A DNA stretch of 64,000 nucleotides from Dromiciops gliroides (GCF_019393635.1 NC_057866.1:227629359-227693358), one strand, 5' to 3'. Positions 46,027 to 58,468 are shown, numbered from the stretch's first letter. Numbers and translations are program-made. Notes: generated by a model not told the origin, from the letters alone.

Positions 46027-46209
46027 GCTTAGGGAACACAGTCTCACATAAAACCAGACTTTGAAAGCTATACTTAAAATAATTAAGGATCAAGAAAAAA
46101 CTAATCTCCTGGATAGTTATCAGCCTGGAGGCTCCAGCTCCCTGAATTTACTTGTGTACATCTTCACCAGAAGTGCCTTTTCCTAAAAAGTGAAATTTAT
46201 AAATGGGCT

Positions 46210-46551
46210 TGTGAGAAATAACAAAATACTTTATTCAATACTTTCATTATACAAAGGAAAATAGTTTATCTCAAAAATGGGAGGGGGTGAACCAAAGAGA
46301 ACAGATGTTATTTACATGACATGAGTGGTAGGTCGATATAGAGAAACAAAGGTATTATTATAAGCTTATCACATCAATGGGACCAAAGGATTTTTTTCCA
46401 AAAAATCAACTAAACCTTTTGCATTTTTACACCAGACCTTTCCTTGTCATTCTGAGACATAGACAATCCATGTTCCAAATTTTGTCCTTGAAGGGCATGT
46501 CATTAAAAGGATCAAAATCCAGTTATTGTGGTGTCTTCACAAAAGAAACTC
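46210..46551 (-). other. OSTC: OSTC 3' untranslated region
   Basis: About 340 nt follow the TAA stop on the minus strand before a canonical polyadenylation signal. The segment is free of SINE and L1 sequence, unlike nearly everything around it, which fits a transcribed UTR under some constraint. The exact cleavage site is inferred to lie 10-30 nt beyond AATAAA. Confidence 0.85.
46230..46235 (-). promoter_or_regulatory. OSTC: OSTC polyadenylation signal AATAAA
   Basis: The minus strand reads AATAAA here, followed by GTATTTTGTTATTTC, a T/GT-rich stretch as expected downstream of a cleavage site. It is the first AATAAA after the OSTC stop codon. Confidence 0.85.
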
Positions 46552-46570
46552 TTAACCCAGTAGATAGCCC
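46552..46570 (-). CDS. OSTC: OSTC terminal coding exon 4 (GYLLG, stop)
   Basis: This is the 19-nt coding part of the last exon. The minus strand reads TGCATTTCTACAG|G GGC TAT CTA CTG GGT TAA. The first G completes the split Pro codon (CC|G) from exon 3, then Gly-Tyr-Leu-Leu-Gly and a stop follow. The human tail is, from memory, GYLMG, so Met148 is Leu here. The correct phase, a good acceptor and a following UTR with AATAAA make the call secure despite the short length. Translation alone would miss this exon, since it holds only five complete codons before the stop. Confidence 0.93.
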
Positions 46571-46599
46571 CTGTAGAAATGCAAGAGTGAAAAACAAGA

Positions 46600-47900
46600 A
46601 TTAACTCATTTTGTTCAAAATCTTTCCTACTATTTCTCGTTTATATATAACTCTGAAGGTTTGTAAAACCTTTCTCATACATGTTCTTTGATCTTTGTGG
46701 TAATCCTGTGAGGGAGGTGCTATTATTATGGTACTTTCATATCGACACTTTTTAAATGAACCACTTTTTAACCCTACTAATGACTAGAAAACATGTTTAA
46801 CCAAATGCAAAATTTCATGATATTCATGAAATTTCATCAATGTCCAAATAGACAAAGATAAAAGCAGAGGAAAAAGAAAATTCCTTATAAATTTAAAAGT
46901 CAGAATACAGTTTCCCTTAGAAGACACACACTACTTTTACAATTGGATTTGAGTTTCTAGACCTTAAATGGTCAGTTGATTCAACTCTTCAGATGTGGAA
47001 AAGAATATAATAGTGAATGGCCTATGAGGGAGAATAAGACAAGCCTCTGTGTAGGGGATAAAGGACATCCACATGGGAGCTTCAGGGAGGGGGAGGATGA
47101 TTGGCAGCATCTAGCCTTGCCATCCATGGTTTCTAAGGCAGGTACTCATATACAAAAACAGGCCATGAAGTACCTCTTATTATGATAGTTTAAGTTAAAC
47201 CCAAGTTTTGACATTTTTCTTTAAATATTAATATTTTAGCTGTTAAGGTTTACAAGCGAACTTGTAAAGATTAAAAATAAAAAGAAAAAGAAGAAAAGCA
47301 AGAATCTGGTCCTGTGACCGTGAGATTAACAAAAGAATATATCTAAATTCAGAATACTAATAGTTATATATTAGTTATGTTTGCATATAATAAGTATAAA
47401 TAATAATCCCTAGTAATTCAATGTTGCGGAAAAAACAACTGACCATTTTAATGAGGTGAAGTCTGAAGGAATAAAAAAAATTGTTTTCATTTAATTGATA
47501 GGACATGATAATTGTACATCCTGCGGTTTCATGTTTATGTGAAAACGAGCTACAGTACTGTATTTTCCTCTCTATTTCAACAAAATGTTATGATCGTCTT
47601 CTCCCATCTTGAAGTATTTCCATACCACAAGTTGGGGTGGGGAGAAAGGGGGAGTACAAGGCAAGACAAGGGAGAACAGAAGAAAACCCAAATAAATAAG
47701 AATAGACACAGCAAAATATGTGTCAGTTATAAAACATTAAGTCTTACAAAATTCAAGGAATCACAGGAGACATTTTGTAATTTGCATATACTTTACAATG
47801 CCTACTCTACTTTCAGTGTTTCCAAAAACAATAGGAACCAAGACTAGATGGGGAGGGAAGGGAAGAGAGGAGCTGAGATCACCAGGAAAGATCTAGAACA
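46600..47900. other. OSTC intron 3, no feature recognised
   Basis: Mostly unique AT-rich intron. A weak MIR-like piece lies near 46665-46745 (GTAATCCTGTGAGGGAGGTGCTATTATTA). Confidence 0.45.
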
Positions 47901-48591
47901 GGGCTTTTAAAAAAAATGGTATTTTGTTTTTTTCCAATTACATTGTAAAGATAGTTTTCAATATTCATTTTTGTAAGATTTTGAGTCCCCAATTTTTCTC
48001 CTTCCCTCCTTTCTCTCTCCCCTCCCCAAGACAGCAAACAATCTGATATAGGTTATACATTACAATCATGTTAAACATATTTCCACATTAGTCATGTTGT
48101 GAGAGAAGAATCATAATAAAAGGGGAAAACCACAATAAAGAAACAAAATAACAACAACAAAAGGGAAAATAGTACACTTCAATCTGCATTTATATTCCAG
48201 TTCTTTTTCTAGCTGTGGAGTCTTTTGGAATTGTCTTGGATCATTTGTACTGCTGAGAAGAGCTTATAGTTAATCATTACACAATGCTGTTGATACAATG
48301 TTCTCTTGGTTCTGCTCAATTCACTCAGCATCAGTTCATGTAAGACTTTTCAGGTTTTTCTGAAACCTGTCTGTTCATCATTTCTTACGACACAATAGTA
48401 TTCCATTACATTCACATACTACAACTTGTTCAACCACTCCCCAGTTGATGGGCATCCCCTAAATTTCCAATTCTTTACCACCACAAAAAAAAAGCAGCCA
48501 TAAATATTTTTTGTACATGTGGGTCCTTTTCCCTTTTTGACAATCTCTTTGGGATATAGACCTATTGCTAGGTCAAAGGTTATGCACAGTT

Positions 48592-49113
48592 TTAATTCCA
48601 AATTTCTCTCCTGAATGGTTGGATCAATTTACAACTCCACCAACAATGCATTAGTCTCCCAATTTTACCACATCTTCTCCAACACTTACCATTTTCCTTT
48701 GTTGTCATATTAGCCAATCTGATAGGTGTGAAGTGGTACCTCAAAGTAGTTTTGATTTGCATTTCTCTAATCAATAGTGACTGAGAACATTTTTTCATAT
48801 GACTATAGATAGCTTTAATTTCTTCATCTGAAAACTGCCTGGTCATATCCTTTGACCATTTCTCAGTTGGGGAATGACTTGTATTCTTATAAATTTGATT
48901 CAGTTCACTATATATTTGAGAAATAAGGCCTTTATCAGAAACACTGACTATAAAAATTGTTTCCCACCTTTTTCCTTTTCTTCTAATTTTTGTCACACTG
49001 GTTTTGTTTGTGCAAAAATTTTTTAATTTAATGTAATCAAAATGATCCACTTTGCATTTCATAATGTTCTCTAACTCATCTTGAATTTGGTCACAAATTC
49101 TTCCCCTCTCCAT
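48592..49113 (-). pseudogene. L1 ORF2 C-terminal fragment, 173 codons open
   Basis: KLKNFCTNKTSVTKIRRKGKRWE, DMTRQFSDEEIKAIYSHMKKC and REMQIKTTLRYHF are the connecting region of L1 ORF2p after the RT domain. The longest open stretch of ORF2 in the window, but without the RT or EN domains. Confidence 0.9.
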
Positions 49114-50472
49114 AGATCCGACAGGGAAATTATTCCTCTTTTAATTGGCCTATGATATCACCTTTTGTGTCTAAATCATGTACCCATTTTGACCTTATTT
49201 TGGTATATGGTGTAAGATGTTGGTCTATGCCTATTTTCTGCCATACTATTTTTCCGTTTTCCCAGCAGTTTTTGTCCCATTATGAGTTCTTTCCCAGAAG
49301 CTGGAGTCTTTAGGTTTATCAAACAGTAGACTGCTACAGTCAATTACTACTGTGTCTTATATGCTCAACCTGAGCACTGAGTGGTGACTCTATTTCTTAG
49401 CCAGTACCAAATAATTTTAATAATTGCAACTTTATAATATAGTTTCAAATCTAGTATGGCTAGGCCACCTTCCTTTGCATTTTTTTAAAAATTCCCTTGA
49501 TACACCTGACCTTTTCTTCTTCCAGATAAATAGTTATTTTTTCTAGCTCAATGAAATATTTTCTTGGCAATTTGATTAATATGGCACCAAGTAAGTAAAT
49601 TAATTTAGATAGAACTGTCATTTTTAATATATTAGCTCATCCTAACCCCATGAGCAATAGGTATTTTCCCAATTGTTTAGATCTGATTTTATTTATTTAT
49701 TTAGATATGATTTTGTCTGAAAAGTGTTTTGTAATTGTGTTCATATAGATTTGTCTTGGCATCTAAATAATTTATATTGTCTACAGTTATTTTAAATGGA
49801 ATTTCTCTTACAGCTGGGCTTTGTTGGTCACATATAGAAATGCTGATGATTTGCTAAAATTGTTCATGGTTTTCAAGTAGTTTTTTAGTTGATTTTTCTA
49901 TATTCTCTAAGTATACTCTCATTATCATTTGCAAAGAGTGATAGTTTTGTTTCCTCCTTGCCTATTCTAATAATTCCTTCAATTTCTTTTTCTTCTCTTC
50001 TTGCTAAAGCTAAGATTTCTAGTACAATATTGAATAACAGTGGTGATAAATGGACATCCTTGTTTCACCCTTGATCTTACTTCTATCCCCATTACATATA
50101 ATGTAATTGATGATGCTTTGATAACACTTATCCCCATTGTATATAATGCTTGCTTATGGTTTTATATAGATACTGCTTACCACTTTAAGGAAAGTTCCAC
50201 TTATTCCTATACTCTAGTGTTTTTAATAGGAATGGGTGCTACATTTTGTCAAAAGCTTTCTCTGACTCTATTGAGATAATCATATGATTTCAGTTAGTTT
50301 TGTTATTGATATGGTCAATTATATTGATAGTTTTCCTAATATTGAACCAGCCCTACATTAAGTTATGAGTTATAGGAAATAGTATAATTCCCACCTGGTC
50401 ATAATGGTATTATGATGATAAATTGCTGTAATCTCTTTGCTCATATTCTATTTAGAATTTTTGCATCAATAT

Positions 50473-50889
50473 TGTAACGATTGGAATGACGCCACCTGCT
50501 GGAGACTTACTGTAGAAAAGCTCTACCATGAGGTGAAGGCCTCTTAGGGGCAAGCCATGTGGTCAAGGTCCTTAGCATCAGGAAGTGATGTTTGCTCGTG
50601 GGTACTGTCTATCAAGGCTACCAGCCAATCAACTTGAGGAGCCTCCCATTTCTGGGAGGGAGACATGAAGTAGGAAGCTGACACTAGCGGAGGGGTTCTG
50701 TCTCCTTTTGGTTCCTGAGCTCGCCATGGTGAGATGGATGATAGGGTCTCTTAGAAATAGTTAGATTTTTTTACCTTTCTCTCTGATCCTAATGCTCTTT
50801 AATAAATAAACACTTAAATACTCTTGCTAAAGCTTATAATTTATTGGTGACCACTCATTAGATTTTAGATAGTATTTTAGCCCCTTACA
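50473..50889 (+). mobile_element. Solo LTR in L1 ORF2, 4-bp target duplication
   Basis: 417 bp from TGTAACGATTGG to AGCCCCTTACA. ATAT flanks both sides (50469-50472, 50890-50893). Removing the LTR and one ATAT restores the L1 sequence GCATCAATATTCATTAGG. AATAAA lies at 50801. It is antisense to OSTC. Confidence 0.93.
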
Positions 50890-52556
50890 ATATTCATTAG
50901 GGAGATTGGTCTATAATTTTCTTTCTGTTTTTGTTCTTCCTGGTTTAGATATCAGCATCATATTTGTCTCATAAAAGGAATTTGGTAGGATTCCTTCACC
51001 TATTTTTATAAATAGTTTATATAGTACTGGAAATAATTGTTCTTTAAATGTTTGGTAGAATTCAATTGTAAATCCATTTAGCCTTGGAAATTTTTTCTTA
51101 GGGAGTTCACTGATGGCTTGTTCAATTTTTTTTTCTAAAATGGGTTTATTTAAGCATTTTATTTCCTCTTCTGTTAATCTGGGTAATTTATATTTTTGTA
51201 GTAAATATTCATCCATTTAATTTAGATTGTCAAATTTATTTGCATATAGTTGGACAAAATAGCTCCTAACTACTGCTTTAATTTCCTCTTCATTTTTGAT
51301 ACCAGTAATTTGTTTTTCTTTCTTTTAAATGAAATTAACCAAAGGTTCACCTATTTTATGGGTTCTTCATAAAGCCAACTTAGTCTTATTTATTTTATAG
51401 TTTTCTTACTTTCAAATTTATTCATCTCTCCTTTGATTTTCAGAATTTCTAATTTGATATTTAATTGGGGATTTTTAATTTGTTCTTTTTCTAGCTTTTT
51501 TTAGTTGCATGTCCAATTCATTGATCTCCTCTTTCTCTATTTTATTCAGGTAGGCATTTAGAGATATAAAATTTTCCATAAGAACTGCTTTGGCTACACC
51601 CCATAAATGTTGGTATGTTATCTCATTGTCATCCTCTTTAATGAAACTGATTGTTTCTATGATTTGTTATTTGACCCACACATTCTTTAGGATGAGATTA
51701 TTTAGTTTCCAATTAATTTTTAGTCTATCTTTCCATGGCTCTTTATTAGATGTAATTTTTATTGCATCAGGATCTGAAAAGGATGCATTTACCATTTCTG
51801 CCTTTAAGCCCTAATTCATGGGCAATTTTTGTGTAGGTGCCATGTACCACTGAGAAAAATGGATATTCCTTTCTGTTCCCGGTCAGTTTATCGAGTTCTG
51901 AGAGGGGGAGGTTGAGGTCCCACACTAGTACAGTTTTGCTATTTCTTCCTATAACTCATAACTTCTCTAAGAATTCGGATCCTATACCACTTAGTGCATA
52001 TGTTTAGTATTGATATGACTTCATTGTCTATGGTACCTTTGGCAAGATGTAGTTTCCTTCCTTTTAATTAGATCTATTTTTGCTTTTGCTTTGTCTGAGA
52101 TAAAGACTGCTACCCCTGCTTTTTTTACTTCAACTGAAGCATAATTTATTCTGCTGCAGCCTTTTACCTTTACTCTGTGTGCATCTCTCTGCTTCAAATG
52201 TGTTCCTTGTAAACAATTTACTGTAGGATTCTGCTATCTACTTCTGTTTAATGGGAAAGTTCATCCTATTCACATTCACAGTTATGATTATTAATTATGA
52301 ATTTCCCTTGTTTATACTTTTCTCTCTTTTACCCTGTTCTTCATTTTTACTTCTGCCTCCCTCAATCAGCCCCTCCCTTTTTCTTTCCCCTTTCCCCTCT
52401 CACTTCTGCCCTCCCATCTAGCAACACTACCCCCTTTTTCTTTTCCCTCCTACTTCCCCAGAGGGTAAGATAAATTTCTATAACCAACTGAAAGTGTATG
52501 TTATTCTCTCTTTGAGCCAACTCTGATGAGATTAAGAATCAAACACTTCTAACCAC

Positions 52557-53127
52557 TGTGAGAAAATAATGGGTTTTGGACCCCCAAAGGTGGGGTGGGG
52601 GGTGGGATTGACTGGATTGACTGACTTCAAAATTAATTCAATTAAAACCACACCTGCCTGGCCCTAAAGAGGGTGTGTTCTCAGAGGGTGTGAACTCTGA
52701 CCTCAATAAGGGACCACCCTCAAGTCCAGTGAACCAACAGATTTGAATGATGCTAGCCAATTAGCTTTAAGCAGTGTGTAAGAACCGCCTCTCCTCCGGA
52801 CTCATAAAAAACTTCCACACGCAGTTACTCTCAAGTTGGGCTCTCTGAAGCGCTTGTGGTGGCAGAGGATTTTGAGGAAGAAGCAGCCCAGGCTGAGGTC
52901 TATTTTTCCACTAGGCTAGAAGGCCAGGCTGAGTTCTATTCTCTCCTCTAGGCTAGAAAGGCCTTTTCTTAACTTTCTGAGCTAGGTGTTCTCTTTTTTC
53001 TAATACTTGGTATGCTTTAATAAATGCTTAATGCCCAAAAACTGGTGCTAAAGCTTCTAATTTATAAGTAATAAATATATTAGAAACCCCAGCTAATTTT
53101 ACCCAAACATGGGACAGAAATAAGGCA
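52557..53127 (+). mobile_element. Solo LTR, second family
   Basis: 571 bp from TGTGAGAAAATAATGGG to ATAAGGCA, with ACCAC on both sides (52552-52556, 53128-53132). A CATAAAAAAC TATA-like site lies near 52804 and AATAAATGC near 53019. It sits in the spacer of the minus-strand L1 and is antisense to OSTC. Confidence 0.82.
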
Positions 53128-53142
53128 ACCACAATAAATATT

Positions 53143-53284
53143 TGGGGGGGGCGGGGCAATGGGGGTTAAGTGACTTGCCCAGGGTCACACAGCTAGTAAT
53201 TGTCAAGTGTCTGAGGCCGGATTTGAACTCAGGTACTCCTGAATCCAGGGCCGGTGCTTATCCACTGCGCCACCTAGCTGCCCC
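53143..53284 (-). mobile_element. Short CORE-SINE
   Basis: AACCACAATAAATATT before and AACCACATTAAATTTT after are the likely diverged target duplication. A TTTGGGGGGGGC tail. Confidence 0.9.
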
Positions 53285-53858
53285 CAACCACATTAAATTT
53301 TACACGTCACATCACCTCCCTTCATCCCCTCTTTTGTAATTGGTCTCTTGTACCTCTTCACATTTACTCAATTCTGCCTCCCCATTCTTCTTCTCCCAGT
53401 ACAATCCTTTTTTTTTAACCCCTTAAATTTTTTTTTTTTAATATCATCACATCAGAATGTATACTCCTATCTGCCCTAATAGAGATACAGTTCTTAAGAG
53501 TTCCAAATATCTTCTTCCTGTGTGTGGATGTAAACATTTTAAGCTTACTGAATAACATGTTTTGTGTTTGGTTTTTTCCCCTGTTTTAGCTTTTTATGCT
53601 TCTCCCGAGTCCTGTATTTGATCATTTCCTGAAATATGCTCTTTTTTTGATCATGGCTTTCAGGTAATCCAATAATTCTTTTAAATTATCCCTCCCACAT
53701 CTATTTTCCAAGTCTCTTATTTTTTCTAATGAGGTATTTTATATTTTCTTGTATTTTTACATTTTAAAAATTCTATTTGTTTCCTGATGTCTCAGAGTCA
53801 TTGGCTTCCATCTGCCCAATTCTGATTTTTATGGAATTATTTTCTTCAGTTAGTTTTT

Positions 53859-54013
53859 TTTTTTTTTTTGGTTTTTTAGTGAGGCAATTGGGGTTAAGTG
53901 ACTTGCCCAGGGTCACACAGCTAGTGAGTGTTAAGTGTCTGAGGCCGGATTTGAACTCAGGTACTCCTGACTCCAGGGCCGGTGCTCTATCCACTGTGCC
54001 ATCTAGCTGCCCC
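53859..54013 (-). mobile_element. Short CORE-SINE with target duplication
   Basis: CAGTTAGTTTTT at 53847-53858 and 54014-54025, in L1 ORF1 sequence. Confidence 0.95.
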
Positions 54014-54043
54014 CAGTTAGTTTTTGTACCTCTTTTTCCTTTT

Positions 54044-54212
54044 GTTTTTTTCGTTTTTGTTGGGCAATTGGGATTAAGTGACTTGCCCAGGGTCACACAG
54101 CTAGTAAGTGTTAAGTTTCTGAGGTCGGATTTGAACTCAGGTACTCCTGTCCTGACTCCTGACTCCTGACTCCAGGGCTGGTGCTCTATCCACTGCGCCA
54201 CCTAGCTGCCCC
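54044..54212 (-). mobile_element. Short CORE-SINE with 7-bp internal repeats
   Basis: Plus strand carries GACTCCT three times (about 54152-54172) where other copies have it once. Left arm of an inverted SINE pair. Confidence 0.93.
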
Positions 54213-54242
54213 GAAAAAAACAACTTCTTAAAACATAGAATT

Positions 54243-54402
54243 GGGGGCAGCTAGGTGGCGCAGTGGATAGAGCACCGGCCCTGGAGTCAGGAGTACCTGA
54301 GTTCAAATCCGACCTCAGACACTTAACACTTACTAGCTGTGTGACCCTGGGCAAGCCACTTAACCCCAATTGCCCAACAAAAACAAACAAACAAACAAAA
54401 AA
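54243..54402 (+). mobile_element. Short CORE-SINE
   Basis: Complete copy with an (ACAAA)n tail. Right arm of an inverted pair with 54044-54212; 30 bp separate them. Confidence 0.95.
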
Positions 54403-54447
54403 ACACAAGAAATTATTTTTTTAATGGGCTTTTTTTTCCCATTTGGC

Positions 54448-55102
54448 TGTGATAAAATAATGCAACTGGACAGACACCCAGGGGTCCTACCTGAATGATT
54501 GTACTGTTTGGGAAACCAGCTAGGGATGACTGGATATGGGCCACACCTGGCCTGCCCTGAGTGACATCAGCAGGGGAACCACTCTCCACATCTAGCTTGA
54601 AGGACCTCCCTTTTCGGGGAGGGAAAGTAAAAGTTTAAAAAAAAAAAAAGGAACACTTGCTGAGGGGAGTGGGTCTTTTTCCTGCCATTTTTCTTCTGAG
54701 AGGCCACGGCTGAGAGGCCGCACAGTTGTTTCCTACTGAAACTACAGACCCCAGGTGGTGAGTTAATAAAAACAAATCCAACTCTTTGAATTAGCTGAGC
54801 TGGAAGCAAGTTTGGGGATTGTGTCGGTCTTTGCTAGGGCCAGGGAGATTATCCATTTTCCTCTTTCCCTATTCCCTTGTCATTAGCTTAATTAATTTCA
54901 CCTTTGCTGTGTATTTTATTCCTATTAATAAAACCTGATTTGTTTGTGGAAAAGAGGCTGTCAATCCCCTTTCTTATTGGCCTGGGAGAAATAACTAAAA
55001 AAGGCAGTTCAGAGGGGAGGAAACTTGGGACCTAGAGGTCCCTCATTATTTTCTGAACCCCAATATTATGGGGAGCCACCCAATTAACTCTCCCCATATT
55101 AA
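54448..55102 (+). mobile_element. Solo LTR, second family (boundaries approximate)
   Basis: Starts TGTGATAAAATAATGC, close to the start of the LTR at 52557. AATAAAACC near 54925 suits an LTR polyadenylation signal. ATTTGGC at 54441-54447 and 55103-55109 flanks it; the L1 reading CCATTTGGCCAATT is restored on removal. The right end is not a clean CA, so it may be off by some bases. It is antisense to OSTC. Confidence 0.72.
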
Positions 55103-55116
55103 ATTTGGCCAATTGT

Positions 55117-55248
55117 ATTTTTTTTTTGTGGGGCAATGGGGGTTAAGTGACTTGCCCAGGGTCACACAGCTAGTAAGTGTCAAGTGTCTGAGGCTGGATT
55201 TGAACTCAGGGCCAGTGCTTTATCCACTGCGCCACCTAGCTGTCCCCC
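55117..55248 (-). mobile_element. Short CORE-SINE, internally deleted
   Basis: GAACTCAGGGCCAGTGC lacks the TCCTCCTGAATCCAG block of the family. Confidence 0.9.
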
Positions 55249-55387
55249 TTACTAATATTTCTTAAGAAATAAAGTCTTAAAAAAAAAAAAAGAAAGAAAG
55301 TTTTACATCAGCACCATATAAAGGAATGGTCAACTGGGCCAAATTATACATGTCTCTATACAGGTCTTTTTAAGAATATATACCTTT

Positions 55388-55546
55388 GATGGGGCAGCTA
55401 GGTGGTACAGTAGATAAAGCACCAGCCCTGGATTCAGGAGGACCTGAGTTCAAATCTGGCCTCAGACACTTGACACTTACTAGCTGTATGACCCTGGGCA
55501 AGTCACTTAACCCTCATTGCCCCCCCACCCCCCCCAAAAAGGAATA
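55388..55546 (+). mobile_element. Short CORE-SINE with target duplication
   Basis: AAGAATATATACCTTT at 55372-55387 and 55547-55562, exact 16-bp duplication. C-rich tail junction. Confidence 0.95.
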
Positions 55547-55564
55547 AAGAATATATACCTTTAG

Positions 55565-56460
55565 GCACATCTTTGGACACATGAATTTTTTCAGTATTTA
55601 ATTCTAGCCAAAATGACCTTATTCCTCTGAATTCAGTAATTTTCTTATGTATATATTTATTTTGTTGTAATGTGGGTAGCATGTCTTCCTTACTAGATTA
55701 AAAACTCTAAAAATATTCAAACTTAAAGATGAAAGTGGCATGATGAATATTAAACAGAGATGTCCTTGATCAAAGTTATAATGCCAAGCAAGACACTCTT
55801 TTTTTAAAAACCTAAGATTATTTGGAATTAGCACTTATGAATCAAGATTAAGGAGCCAGGTCTAGAATCAGACAAGAGCAGAGGAAGCTAGCCTGTCTTT
55901 GAGAAACTGTGCAGCACTTTTACTAGCCCTACACATCTGCCTAAAAGAAAAGTCCATCCATCTTTTTAACTTAACATTCTTCCAATGACACACACAATAG
56001 CCACAAGTGACAGAATGACAGTCTTTCAAGAATTAAAGCTAAATATCTCCCAAAGGACAATGAAGGGTAGTGAAGTGGGCATGAGTTGTCTGTAAAACAA
56101 AGCCAAGCACTACACATGAGAAGCGGCATAAAAGATCACAACCAAACTATATGACTAGATAGTGAGAGCCAAGTATAACTGAAAGGCTGTTGCATGAAAT
56201 CTGAAGATATCCAGAGGCATGGATATCCCTAGCTAGCTGAATATAAGTCCTTCAGTGAAGTTGTGTAAGGACCAGGAAGAGATGTGCAGGATGGCCCTGA
56301 TGGCTGTCTTCTCATTACTGAAGAGAGCAACTGCATGTATCTGAGCACACACCCACTCAAGTGGCACGCTAAAGGGCTTTCTGCTCTGGTTCTCCATTTT
56401 GAATGTCAGGATCTGGGGCTCTCTACTCTGCCCAGCGTTAATGGGCTAAGTGAGGAGGCC
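55565..56460. other. OSTC intron 3, no feature recognised
   Basis: Unique-looking intron with no recognisable repeat or exon. Confidence 0.45.
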
Positions 56461-56464
56461 CAGG

Positions 56465-56825
56465 TGTAACGATTAGAATGGCGCCACCTGCTGGAGACTT
56501 ACTGTAGGAAAGCTCCACCATGAGGAGAAGGCCTCTGAGGGCAAGGCCATGCGGCTTTTCTTTGGCGTCAGGAAATGACGTTTGCTTATGGGAGGAAGAG
56601 GGGGTGAGGCTGACGCTCTGTATCTCTTTCATCAGGACTCTGGTGGAGAGTGGAGCGAGAAATGCGCTCTCCCTTTAATAATGAATCTAGGTCCTTCTCT
56701 CTTCACCAAATTCTTACTCTCCTTAATAAATGCTTAAAAGTCTAACTCTTGCTAAAGCTTATAATTTATTGGCGACCACTCATTAGATATTTTAGACAGA
56801 CTAGCTAGAATTTTAGCCCCTTACA
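56465..56825 (+). mobile_element. Solo LTR with 4-bp target duplication
   Basis: 361 bp from TGTAACGATTAG to TAGCCCCTTACA; CAGG on both sides (56461-56464, 56826-56829). AATAAA at 56725. Same family as 50473 and 62224. It ends about 200 bp from OSTC exon 3 (the downstream side for OSTC) and is antisense to it. Confidence 0.94.
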
Positions 56826-57031
56826 CAGGTTCTAGGTCAGGTCCGTCCACTGATTAGCTGTTTCACAAGTCACCCCACCTCCCTGGCTTCTATTTCCTCA
56901 AATACAAAAGGATTTTAATTAGAATGAGCTTTAAGGTCCTTTCCAGATCAAAAACTTTCTTAGGTTATGTTTTGTACATTATTCAACTTTACAACCTATA
57001 TGAACCATGAAACAGAATGCTTAATGACTTA

Positions 57032-57286
<255 letters not shown>

Positions 57287-57737
57287 TCAAGACTAGCTTA
57301 TTCTTTAGTTTGAAACTAGGATTCTTAAATGCATACCTACAGAAGTAGGAAATCGTGGATATGAAACACCACATATAAAGCCAGGGATGGTTGCTGTGTT
57401 GGCTGGATTTGTCAAATTGCTCTTTTTAGTCTTCAAAAGTGAAGTCTAGTTTGTGTTGTTTTTGTTGTTGTTCTTGTTCTTTGTTAAACATTCATTCTGA
57501 ATTTTACAATCAGTCTACTATCTAGAATAATAATTATTTTTAATCCTTTATTTCCTTGTCATTCTATCTATATGAAAAAAAAAAATAACATTTTTAGCTG
57601 GGTTGCACCCAAAACTCACTTTCCTATAGGATGCCATTTGGAGTAAAACATTTATACAAATCCAAATATGTACTATCAATGGCAAACAAAAGCTAAACTT
57701 AAGAGAGATTTTCTTTTTTCTTTTCTTCTTTTTCTTT

Positions 57738-57873
57738 GCTGGGCAATAAGGGTTAAGTGACTTACCCAGGGTCACACAGTTAGTAAGTGTCAAGTGTCTG
57801 AGGCCGGATTTGAACTCAAGTACTCCTGAATCCAGGGCCAGTGCTTTATCCACAGCGCCACCTAGCTGTCCCC
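57738..57873 (-). mobile_element. Short CORE-SINE with target duplication
   Basis: GAGAGATTTTCTT at 57703-57715 and 57874-57886, exact. The T-rich tail is 57716-57737. In OSTC intron 2. Confidence 0.95.
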
Positions 57874-58245
57874 GAGAGATTTTCTTGTGTGATAGGTAAG
57901 AAACTCACTTTTAAAGGGGAAATCTTTTAAGGGAAAATTACAATATAAAACAATACTCAAAAGTGGCTGACAAGACGTTGACTTCTATTAGGTATCCATA
58001 GTTGCTGCAGTTTGCAGCATTGTAAAATTACAATGTTCTTACTCCTGTCTTCCTGTACAATTTTACTTTTGAAAATACAATTGTGCTAACAATGTTCATA
58101 CTTGTATACTTCTGTCTCAAGAAAATCGATTTAATATACAATGATAATGTTGAGCTGTTAGTGTCAAAATATTACATAAAACTTTTTTCCAATTTATTTG
58201 CATCTTTGTAAGCAAAAAAAAAATTATTAAAGCCTAACTCAACAA

Positions 58246-58272
58246 TTAAAACAACAACAACAACAACAACAA
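58246..58272 (+). repeat. (ACA)n short repeat
   Basis: Eight or nine ACA units. Confidence 0.85.
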
Positions 58273-58468
58273 TGACAAAAAAAAAAACAACCCAATACTC
58301 ATTACTTGAACTCAACTCATCACCCAGAACATTTCATGGCTGATCTTAAATCCTATAAATTTAAAAAAAACATTTTTATTAATCACATATGCCATAATGT
58401 ATTCATTACCTTTCCTTAAAAGTGGATCTTTCTTAAACAAGTGACTATAAGCATAAAATTCCTGTAAG

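Larger units (their letters stand above)
47907..55110 (-). mobile_element. Minus-strand L1, long and decayed, split by LTRs and SINEs
   Basis: Reading the minus strand: ORF1 coiled-coil remnants near 55110-54440 and 53870-53600, inter-ORF spacer near 53560-53290 and 52550-52350, ORF2 from about 52330 to 48300, then the 3' UTR with A-rich end at 47907. Readable ORF2 pieces: 51216-50911 (finger/palm entrance, [20 protein letters not shown]) and 49113-48592 (C-terminal part). Many frameshifts; inactive. Same strand as OSTC, in its intron 3. Confidence 0.88.

Noticed and set aside
48592..49113. 173-codon frame as a host gene
   Set aside because: It is a fragment of L1 ORF2 within a decayed L1 with the other domains broken.
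53773..54201. Open frames containing LGLSDLPRVTQLVSVKCLRPDLNSG-like peptides (here and at many other sites)
   Set aside because: This peptide and its antisense counterpart come from the short SINE and recur at each copy.
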